A DNA stretch of 17,064 bases from an uncultured Oscillospiraceae bacterium (GTDB lineage: Bacteria; Bacillota; Clostridia; Oscillospirales; Oscillospiraceae), in contig CAKTOJ010000032.1 of NCBI GenBank assembly GCA_934589665.1, forward strand, positions 1 through 17,064, read 5' to 3'. Each line of letters opens with the position of its first letter. The stretch's first letter is position 1. Of the stretch, positions 11,193-17,064 are shown one piece after another. A model generated the notes under the pieces. The model did not search any database, had not been told where the DNA came from, and saw only the letters and a list, made by a program, of their open reading frames with translations. The translations under genes and the position numbers were made by a program.

Positions 11193-12602
11193 ATGCTCAC
11201 CTATTCGCTCGATGAACGCGGCGGACTGCCGCTGTACGAATATCTTTACCGCTGCATCCGCGCCGACATTCTTTCCGGCGCAATCGCGGCGGAGGAACGT
11301 CTGCCCTCCAAGCGGGCGCTTGCGGAGCATCTCGGCGTGTCCGTCATCACTGTGGAGAGTGCCTATGCGCAGCTGGAGGCCGAGGGCTATGTTTACGCGC
11401 TGGCCAAGCGCGGCTTTTTCGCCGCACGGGTCGAGCGCTCCCCCCGCGCCTCCGCCGCTCTCCCACCGCAGACGCAGGCGCCTACTCCTCCCGACGTGCA
11501 GCTCGACCTGCGGCGCAGTCAGGTCGATGCTTCGCGCTTCCCTGTCTCCGTCTGGGCGCGGCTGACACGACAGATCCTCTCCGACGGCGGCGCGGCTCTG
11601 CTTAACGCCGCCCCGCACAACGGTCTGCCAGCCCTGCGCCAAGCCATCGCCGACGATCTGCGCGAGCGCAAAGGCATGGCAGTCTCGCCTGATCAGATCG
11701 TGGTGGGTGCAGGTGCGGAATACCTTTACATTCTCCTCGCCCAGCTGCTCGGCGGCGATGCGCTCGGCGGCCGCACACCGGTTCTTGCCGTAGAGGACCC
11801 CGGCTACCCCAAGATTCGTCTCGTTTATGAAAAGTGCGGCGTCCGCTGCCGTCCGGTGCCGCTTGACGCACAGGGCATCCGCCCGGACGCGCTGCGCGCG
11901 TCCGGCGCAAACGCCGTTCATCTCTCCCCCTCGCACCACTACCCCACCGGCCTTGTCACCCCCATCGCGCGCCGGCAGGCTCTGCTGCGCTGGGCGGAGG
12001 AGTGCGGCGGCATCATCATTGAGGACGATTACGACAGCGAGTTCCGCTTCACCGGCCGTCCTCTGCCGACGCTTCAAAGCATTGACACCGACGGGCGCGT
12101 CATTTATATGAACACCTTCTCCCAGACCATTGCCCCCTCCATGCGCGTCGGCTTCATGATCCTGCCGCCGCGTCTGCTCGAGCATTACCGCCGCGAGCTG
12201 GATTTCTACGCCTGCACCGTTCCCGCCCTCGACCAGCATGTACTGGCCCGCTTCATTGCCGGCGGGTACTACGACCAGCACCTCTCCCGCATGCGCAAGG
12301 AGTACCGCGCGCGCCGCGCCAGTGTGCTCGAAGCCTTCCGTTCCAGCCCGTTCGCGGACTGCATCACCATCTCCGAACAGGGCGCGGGACTGCACTTTCT
12401 TCTGCGTCTGAACACTGCATACAGCGACGACGCGCTGCGCACACGGGCGGAAGCGCTCGGTGTCCGTCTCGGCTTCCTCTCCGAGTATGCCGCCGCTCCC
12501 TCCCCGGGCTACGCGCACACGCTGGTCGTCAATTATGCCGGGCTGGACGCCGGCCGCCTGCCCGCCGCCATGGCGCTGCTCGCGCAGGTGTTTGACGCGT
12601 AA
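11193..12602 (+). CDS. MocR/PdxR-type GntR regulator with missing PLP lysine
   Basis: A 469-residue protein. Residues 1-78 are a GntR winged helix (LPLYEYLYRCIRADILSGAI, LPSKRALAEHLGVSVITVES, YAQLEAEGYV); residues 110-469 are a type-I aminotransferase fold as in GabR and PdxR. The PLP-pocket landmarks EDPGYP, SPSHHYPTG, EDDYDSEF (277-284) and GLHFLLRL are present. However, the motif normally TFSK(T/S) reads NTFSQTIAPSMRVGF: codon CAG 12123-12125 gives Q311 where the Schiff-base lysine is expected. It therefore cannot form the usual covalent PLP link. ATG 11193 has GGAG (11182-11185) 7 bases upstream. Divergence from an ECF S component suggests it controls vitamin B6-type uptake; it may sense a ligand non-covalently. 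Confidence 0.88.
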   Translation: MLTYSLDERGGLPLYEYLYRCIRADILSGAIAAEERLPSKRALAEHLGVSVITVESAYAQLEAEGYVYALAKRGFFAARVERSPRASAALPPQTQAPTPPDVQLDLRRSQVDASRFPVSVWARLTRQILSDGGAALLNAAPHNGLPALRQAIADDLRERKGMAVSPDQIVVGAGAEYLYILLAQLLGGDALGGRTPVLAVEDPGYPKIRLVYEKCGVRCRPVPLDAQGIRPDALRASGANAVHLSPSHHYPTGLVTPIARRQALLRWAEECGGIIIEDDYDSEFRFTGRPLPTLQSIDTDGRVIYMNTFSQTIAPSMRVGFMILPPRLLEHYRRELDFYACTVPALDQHVLARFIAGGYYDQHLSRMRKEYRARRASVLEAFRSSPFADCITISEQGAGLHFLLRLNTAYSDDALRTRAEALGVRLGFLSEYAAAPSPGYAHTLVVNYAGLDAGRLPAAMALLAQVFDA

Positions 12603-12609
12603 GCGGCTC

Positions 12610-12638
12610 TTGCAATTCCATCGGAAGTATGCTATCCT
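12610..12638 (+). promoter_or_regulatory. Promoter of CNNM/CBS-domain gene
   Basis: TTGCAA (12610-12615), 17-bp spacer, TATCCT (12633-12638), 8 bases after the regulator gene. It implies a 5' leader of about 65 bases. Confidence 0.6.
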
Positions 12639-12648
12639 GTGCTAAATT

Positions 12649-12687
12649 GGTTCGCACTGTACATATTACAGTAAATCTCACCGAACC
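12649..12687 (+). other. Nested inverted repeats in leader of CNNM/CBS gene
   Basis: GGTTCG (12649-12654) and CGAACC (12682-12687) enclose ACTGT (12656-12660) and ACAGT (12668-12672). The leader RNA could fold into a bulged stem ending 10 bases before the AGGAGG site at 12698. No known riboswitch class was recognised. Confidence 0.4.
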
Positions 12688-12710
12688 TGAAACAATTAGG
12701 AGGTTATCTC

Positions 12711-14096
12711 TTGGACTCTTCTGACCCGTTACTGCCCAAACTTCTGGTACTGGTCATACTGATCCTCATCAACGCATTCTTCGCCGCTGCCGAGATCGCG
12801 GTCATCTCCCTTTCGGAGACGAAACTCCGCCGGCAGGCGGACGATGGCGACCGGAAAGCGAAAAAGCTGCTGATGCTTATGCAGTCGCCGGACCGCTTCC
12901 TTTCCGCCATCCAGATCGCCATTACCCTTGCCGGCTTTCTGTCCTCGGCTTTTGCGGCGGACAGCTTCGCAGGACGGCTCGTGCATTACCTGACCGAGGA
13001 AAAGGGCTTCACGGCCATCCCCACCGCAACGCTCAACACGATCATGGTGGTACTCATCACGATGGTTCTTTCGTACTTCAGCCTCGTCCTCGGCGAGCTT
13101 GTGCCCAAGCGCATTGCCATGAAAAAGACTGAGGCGGTCGCGCGTGTCACCGTCGGCGCCGTAACAGCGGTCGCGGATGTGTTCCGCCCCGTGATCTGGC
13201 TTCTGTCCAAGTCGACGAACGGCGTGCTGCGCGTGCTGCGCATCGACCCCAAGGCCGATGAGGAGGACGTGAGCGAAGACGAGATCCGCATGATGGTGGA
13301 TCTCGGCGAGGAGCGCGGCGCGATCGAGTCGACCGAGAAGGAACTGATCGACAATATTTTTGAATTCAACAACACGACTGCGGAGGACGTGATGATCCAC
13401 CGCACCGACATGGTGATGCTGTGGGTGGGCGATACAAAGGATGAGATTCTCTCCACCATCCGCGCCTCCGGTCTCTCGCGTTTCCCGGTGTACGAGGAAA
13501 ACGCGGACGACATCATCGGCATCCTCTCCACGCGCGAATACCTGCTCAACGCGCAGTCAGAGCAGCCCAAGCCCATGCGCGAGCTGCTGCGCCCGGCCTA
13601 TTTTGTGCCGGAATCCGTGCGCACGGACGTTTTGTTCCGCGACATGCAGAGCAAGAAGATCCACATGTCCATCGTAGTGGACGAGTACGGCGGCACAAGC
13701 GGTCTTGTGACGATGGAGGACCTTCTTGAGGAGATCGTCGGCAACATTTACGATGAGTTCGACCCACAGGAGGAAAAGGACATCGAAAAGCTCAGCGACA
13801 ATCTTTGGCGCATCTCCGGCTCCTGTGAGCTTGAGCAGGTCGCCGAGGCGCTGGGCGTCACCTTCCCCGAGGACGAGGAATCCGACACGCTCGGCGGCCT
13901 TGTGTTCGCGCAGCTCTCTTTCATCCCGCAGGACGGCAGCCAGTTCACCGTCAACGCCTGCGGCCTGCACATCGAGGTGCAGGAGTTCAACGACCGCCGC
14001 GTCGAGTGGGCGCTGGTCTCCAAGCTCCCCCCCGCTGAGGCGCAGGAGGAAGATAACGAAAAAAAGGCTGAAAACAAAAAGGAAGAGCGTCGATGA
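12711..14096 (+). CDS. CNNM/CBS/CorC-HlyC membrane protein (hemolysin-family, metal efflux type)
   Basis: A 461-residue protein with three domains. The CNNM membrane domain covers about 5-190, with helices near 10-30, 70-95, 105-130 and 150-170 and the signature LGELVPKRIA (127-136). Two CBS domains cover about 225-345, including VVDEYGGTSGLVTMEDLLEE (322-341), which in relatives bind ATP-Mg. A CorC/HlyC transporter-associated domain lies at about 360-440. The Lys/Glu-rich tail (443-461) is likely disordered. Relatives such as CorC and MpfA/YhdP export Mg2+ or Co2+; the name 'hemolysin' is historical. TTG 12711 is well supported by AGGAGG (12698-12703) 7 bases upstream. It is monocistronic, with its own promoter and terminator. 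Confidence 0.9.
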   Translation: MDSSDPLLPKLLVLVILILINAFFAAAEIAVISLSETKLRRQADDGDRKAKKLLMLMQSPDRFLSAIQIAITLAGFLSSAFAADSFAGRLVHYLTEEKGFTAIPTATLNTIMVVLITMVLSYFSLVLGELVPKRIAMKKTEAVARVTVGAVTAVADVFRPVIWLLSKSTNGVLRVLRIDPKADEEDVSEDEIRMMVDLGEERGAIESTEKELIDNIFEFNNTTAEDVMIHRTDMVMLWVGDTKDEILSTIRASGLSRFPVYEENADDIIGILSTREYLLNAQSEQPKPMRELLRPAYFVPESVRTDVLFRDMQSKKIHMSIVVDEYGGTSGLVTMEDLLEEIVGNIYDEFDPQEEKDIEKLSDNLWRISGSCELEQVAEALGVTFPEDEESDTLGGLVFAQLSFIPQDGSQFTVNACGLHIEVQEFNDRRVEWALVSKLPPAEAQEEDNEKKAENKKEERR

Positions 14097-14110
14097 CGCT
14101 CTTCCTTTTT
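14076..14110. terminator. Bidirectional terminator with stop codon in loop
   Basis: Perfect 16-bp stem (14076-14091 with 14095-14110) and a 3-base loop GAT. The TGA stop of the CNNM/CBS gene (14094-14096) starts in the loop, so the stem encodes the last residues KEERR. A-run and T-run on opposite sides allow termination of both this gene and convergent metK. Confidence 0.9.
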
Positions 14111-14124
14111 CCCGTTTTATACGC

Positions 14125-15303
<1,179 letters not shown>

Positions 15304-15347
15304 AAAAATACTTTCCTTTCTCTTCTTTCGGGAGCACAAACGATTCC

Positions 15348-15365
15348 GTTATGCCTGCGCATAAC
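15348..15365 (-). other. Small hairpin in metK leader
   Basis: GTTATGC (15348-15354), loop of 4, GCATAAC (15359-15365), between the riboswitch terminator and the metK ribosome binding site. It overlaps the end of the terminator U-tract and could stabilise read-through mRNA. Confidence 0.4.
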
Positions 15366-15394
15366 AAAAAGCACCCGGCCGAACCGACCGAGTG
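15363..15394 (-). terminator. Riboswitch-controlled terminator upstream of metK
   Basis: On the minus strand CACTCGGTC (15394-15386), loop GGTTC, GGCCGGGTG (15380-15372) pair over 9 positions with two G-U pairs, followed by CTTTTTGTT (15371-15363). It lies 18 bases after the SAM-I aptamer, the normal position for a SAM-dependent OFF switch. Confidence 0.88.
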
Positions 15395-15411
15395 TGAAAA
15401 CCTTTGCTTTC

Positions 15412-15504
15412 CCTCATCTTTCGATTCGTTCGACGGATTTGGCACCTTGCATTGCAGGTTGCCGTGGTATCATCGGGCCGTTCCCTCCACCACTCTTGAT
15501 GAAG
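15412..15504 (-). promoter_or_regulatory. SAM-I (S-box) riboswitch aptamer
   Basis: On the minus strand the leader shows the S-box signature in order: ATCAAGAGTGGTGGAGGGA, then CGGCCCGATGATACCACGGC, then AACC, AGGTGCCAAATCC and finally GAAAGATGAGGG. The closing helix P1 pairs CTTCATC (15504-15498) with GATGAGG (15418-15412), including one G-U. The conserved kink-turn region, the pseudoknot loop and the J3/4 'CCAAATCC' region are all present. Bound SAM should hold P1, leave the terminator free and turn metK off. A SAM-I element before metK is classical in Firmicutes. Confidence 0.95.
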
Positions 15505-15529
15505 TATTCAATTTTGTCATCAAGATATT

Positions 15530-15558
15530 ATTTTACCCATCTCCGTATACTTTGTCAA
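15530..15558 (-). promoter_or_regulatory. Strong sigma-A promoter of metK
   Basis: On the minus strand TTGACA (15558-15553), 17-bp spacer, TAAAAT (15535-15530): full -35 consensus and 5 of 6 in the -10. Transcription should start near 15523, about 20 bases before the riboswitch P1 helix. Confidence 0.85.
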
Positions 15559-15587
15559 CAAATATTTCTTAAGCTCTGCCAAAAAGC

Positions 15588-15616
15588 TTGACTTTATCCT
15601 TCTATACCGTTATACT
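15588..15616 (+). promoter_or_regulatory. Strong sigma-A promoter of MepA-like MATE gene
   Basis: TTGACT (15588-15593), 17-bp spacer, TATACT (15611-15616). It is back to back with the metK promoter, the two -35 boxes being 29 bases apart. Transcription should start near 15623, giving a leader of about 130 bases before the coding region. Confidence 0.82.
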
Positions 15617-15622
15617 ACGGTC

Positions 15623-15694
15623 TCAGAATCATCAAAAGTACATGTCATCGGGGACTTGCGGCCGCAGCCGCAACGGTCGAGAGATGTCGGATGC
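15623..15694 (+). promoter_or_regulatory. Structured leader RNA, candidate riboswitch of unassigned class
   Basis: The leader folds by eye into CATC (15646-15649)/GATG (15683-15686) enclosing GAC (15653-15655)/GTC (15676-15678) and a perfect 7-bp stem TTGCGGC (15656-15662)/GCCGCAA (15667-15673) with CGCA loop; asymmetric purine-rich internal loops (GGG and GAGA, plus a CG bulge) lie between the helices. It is followed directly by a terminator. I could not match it to SAM, guanidine, TPP, purine, Mn2+ (yybP-ykoY), THF or T-box signatures. Confidence 0.5.
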
Positions 15695-15724
15695 GTCCGG
15701 TCAGAAAAGGCCGGATCTTTTTTT
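15695..15724 (+). terminator. Attenuator-type terminator upstream of MepA-like gene
   Basis: GTCCGGTC (15695-15702), loop AGAAAA, GGCCGGAT (15709-15716) pair over 8 positions with two G-U pairs, followed by C and seven T (15718-15724). It lies between a strong promoter and the coding region, so it must be bypassed for expression. GGAC (15652-15655) in the upstream hairpin can alternatively pair with GTCC (15695-15698), a possible antiterminator. Confidence 0.8.
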
Positions 15725-15753
15725 ATGTCTTTTTCGGAAAGGAGACGCAGCCT

Positions 15754-17064
15754 ATGCGAATTTCTCTCTCGGATCATTTCACCTACCAAAAGCTTCTGCG
15801 CTTCACAATGCCAAGCATCGTTATGATGATCGTCACCTCGGTCTACAGCATTGTCGACGGCTTCTTTGTTTCAAACTGCGTCGGCAAAAATGCCTTCGCC
15901 GCGCTCAACCTCGTCTTTCCCGTGCTCATGGCGCTCTCAGCCTTCGGCTTTATGGTCGGCACCGGCGGCAGCGCGCTCATCGCAAAGATGCTCGGCGAAG
16001 GGCGGCGGGATGAGGCGAACGGCGTTTTTTCCCTCTTCGTTATCATTCTTGCCGCCGGCGGCACGGTGCTCGCCGCAGTCTTCTTCGTTTTTCTCCGTCC
16101 GGTCGCCTACGCCGTCGGCGCAACGGATCTGACGATCGGTGACTGCATGGTCTACGGACGTATTCTGCTTGTCTCTCTGCCGCTTTTCATGCTGCAAAAC
16201 AGCTTTCAAAGCTTCCTTGCCACAGCGGAAAAGCCGGGACTCGGCCTGAGGGTCACTGTTTTTTCCGGGCTGACCAACATCGTGCTCGACTTCCTGCTGG
16301 TGTATGTGCTCTCCCTCGGGCTGGCCGGTGCGGCGCTGGCAACTGCGTTTTCTCAGATAGTCGGCGCCGTCATCCCGCTTGTCTACTTTCTGCACGAGAA
16401 CGACTCACCACTGCGCCTTACGCGCCCGCTCTTTGATTTCCGCGCACTCCGCCGCGCCTGCTACAACGGTTCGAGCGAAATGGTCAGCAACCTTTCCGGC
16501 TCGCTCGTCGGCATTCTCTACAATGTCCAGCTCATGTCCATCGTGCAGGAGGACGGCGTGAGCGCCTACGGTGTTCTGATGTATGTCGATTTCATCTTCA
16601 AGGCCTTTTTCTTCGGCTACTCCATCGCCGTCACGCCGGTCGTCGGGTATCACTACGGCGCGCAGAATCATGCCGAGCTCAAAAGCCTGCTGCGCAAAAG
16701 CCTTGTCATCACGCTGCTCGTGAGCCTGCTGATGACCGGCGTGTCTATCGCGCTGGCCGACCCCATCGCCGACCTCTTTGTCGGCTACGACGCGGGGCTG
16801 CACGCAATGACCGTCAATGCGCTGCGCATCTACTCGATCTCCTTCCTCGTCTTTGGCTTCAACATCTTCGGCTCGGCCTTCTTCACCGGCCTGAATGACG
16901 GCACGATGAGCGCGCTCATCTCGTTTCTGCGCACGCTGGTCTTTCAAATTGCGGCCATCCTGCTGCTGCCGATTTGGCTCGACATCGACGGCATCTGGCT
17001 CGCCGTCACCGCCGCGGAATCGCTCACGCTGCTCGTCACCGTTTCGCTCCTTGCCGCGAAGCGG
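15754..17064 (+). CDS. MATE family efflux transporter, MepA-like (3' end outside window)
   Basis: The frame opens at ATG 15754 and is still open at the window edge after 437 codons, so roughly the last 10-20 residues are missing. The start LSDHFTYQKLLRFTMPSIVM then MIVTSVYSIVDGFFVSNCVG is typical of the MepA branch of MATE exporters, which pump cationic drugs, dyes or metabolites using Na+ or H+ gradients. Two homologous sets of six membrane helices are visible; GTGGSALIAKMLGEGRRDEA (about 69-88) is the conserved loop after helix 2. A site AAAGGAG (15738-15744) lies 9 bases upstream. It is only distantly like the other MATE gene at 6777. Expression is probably controlled by the terminator-ended leader. 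Confidence 0.9.
   Translation, partial: MRISLSDHFTYQKLLRFTMPSIVMMIVTSVYSIVDGFFVSNCVGKNAFAALNLVFPVLMALSAFGFMVGTGGSALIAKMLGEGRRDEANGVFSLFVIILAAGGTVLAAVFFVFLRPVAYAVGATDLTIGDCMVYGRILLVSLPLFMLQNSFQSFLATAEKPGLGLRVTVFSGLTNIVLDFLLVYVLSLGLAGAALATAFSQIVGAVIPLVYFLHENDSPLRLTRPLFDFRALRRACYNGSSEMVSNLSGSLVGILYNVQLMSIVQEDGVSAYGVLMYVDFIFKAFFFGYSIAVTPVVGYHYGAQNHAELKSLLRKSLVITLLVSLLMTGVSIALADPIADLFVGYDAGLHAMTVNALRIYSISFLVFGFNIFGSAFFTGLNDGTMSALISFLRTLVFQIAAILLLPIWLDIDGIWLAVTAAESLTLLVTVSLLAAKR

Noticed and set aside
11175..12518. 447-codon minus-strand frame opposite the MocR regulator
   Set aside because: It is antisense to a protein with a complete domain set; its product is Gly/Ala/Arg/Glu-rich with no similarity I recognise.
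15304..15339. N-terminal extension of metK
   Set aside because: The extra residues are not found in MetK proteins, and AAAGGAAAG is placed for ATG 15303.
15623..15724. Known guanidine, yybP-ykoY, TPP, purine or T-box element before the MATE gene
   Set aside because: None of their conserved sequence blocks could be found by eye; left as unassigned and needing an Infernal scan.

Overview
The window is GC-rich (about 60% by eye; not computed) and reads as a chromosomal segment of a Clostridia-class Firmicute, most likely a gut Oscillospiraceae/Ruminococcaceae-type anaerobe. The reasons are: a SAM-I (S-box) riboswitch with an intrinsic terminator in front of metK; sigma-A type promoters with 17-bp spacers; strong AGGAGG-type ribosome binding sites; frequent GTG/TTG starts; U-tailed terminators at most gene ends; and anaerobe-type redox proteins (iron-sulfur flavoprotein, ferredoxin:thioredoxin reductase-like protein). 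No phage, IS, CRISPR, rRNA or tRNA gene was seen. The genes are mostly housekeeping, with several unusual proteins and regulatory sites.

Layout. 1-3068 (+): two inner-membrane permeases of a nucleoside/BMP-type ABC importer, a terminator, an 8-oxoguanine deaminase-like amidohydrolase and a 90-aa orphan with a weak macro-domain-like tail; this looks like a purine uptake and salvage block. 3122-3635: a small protein and a small XRE repressor, transcribed divergently across a near-perfect 15-bp inverted-repeat operator. 3756-5766 (-): a group-4 glycosyltransferase followed by an iron-sulfur flavoprotein. 5862-6746 (+): an RluA-family pseudouridine synthase that apparently starts at CTG; it shares a palindromic back-to-back promoter with the glycosyltransferase. 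6777-9132 (-): a NifX-like/Cys-rich/thioredoxin fusion, a tiny ferredoxin:thioredoxin reductase-like protein, then a MATE transporter. 9283-10460 (+): greA and a second pseudouridine synthase. 10515-12602: an ECF transporter S component divergent from a MocR/PdxR-type regulator, suggesting vitamin B6 uptake control. 12711-14096 (+): a CNNM/CBS/CorC-HlyC membrane protein. 14125-15303 (-): metK under a SAM-I riboswitch. 15754-end (+): a second, MepA-like MATE transporter behind its own promoter and a structured, terminator-ended leader.

Most interesting points. (1) The two-gene redox cassette at 8162-9132 joins a NifX/NifB-type cofactor-binding domain to a thioredoxin through a six-cysteine linker, and is followed after 14 bases by a 65-aa protein carrying three CxC motifs in ferredoxin:thioredoxin reductase order but with different spacing. 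It may be a self-contained ferredoxin-driven thiol system. (2) The MocR regulator has Gln where the PLP-binding Lys is expected. (3) The leader of the MepA-like gene looks like a riboswitch or attenuator that I could not assign to a known class. (4) Two compact palindromic divergent control regions are readable at base level.
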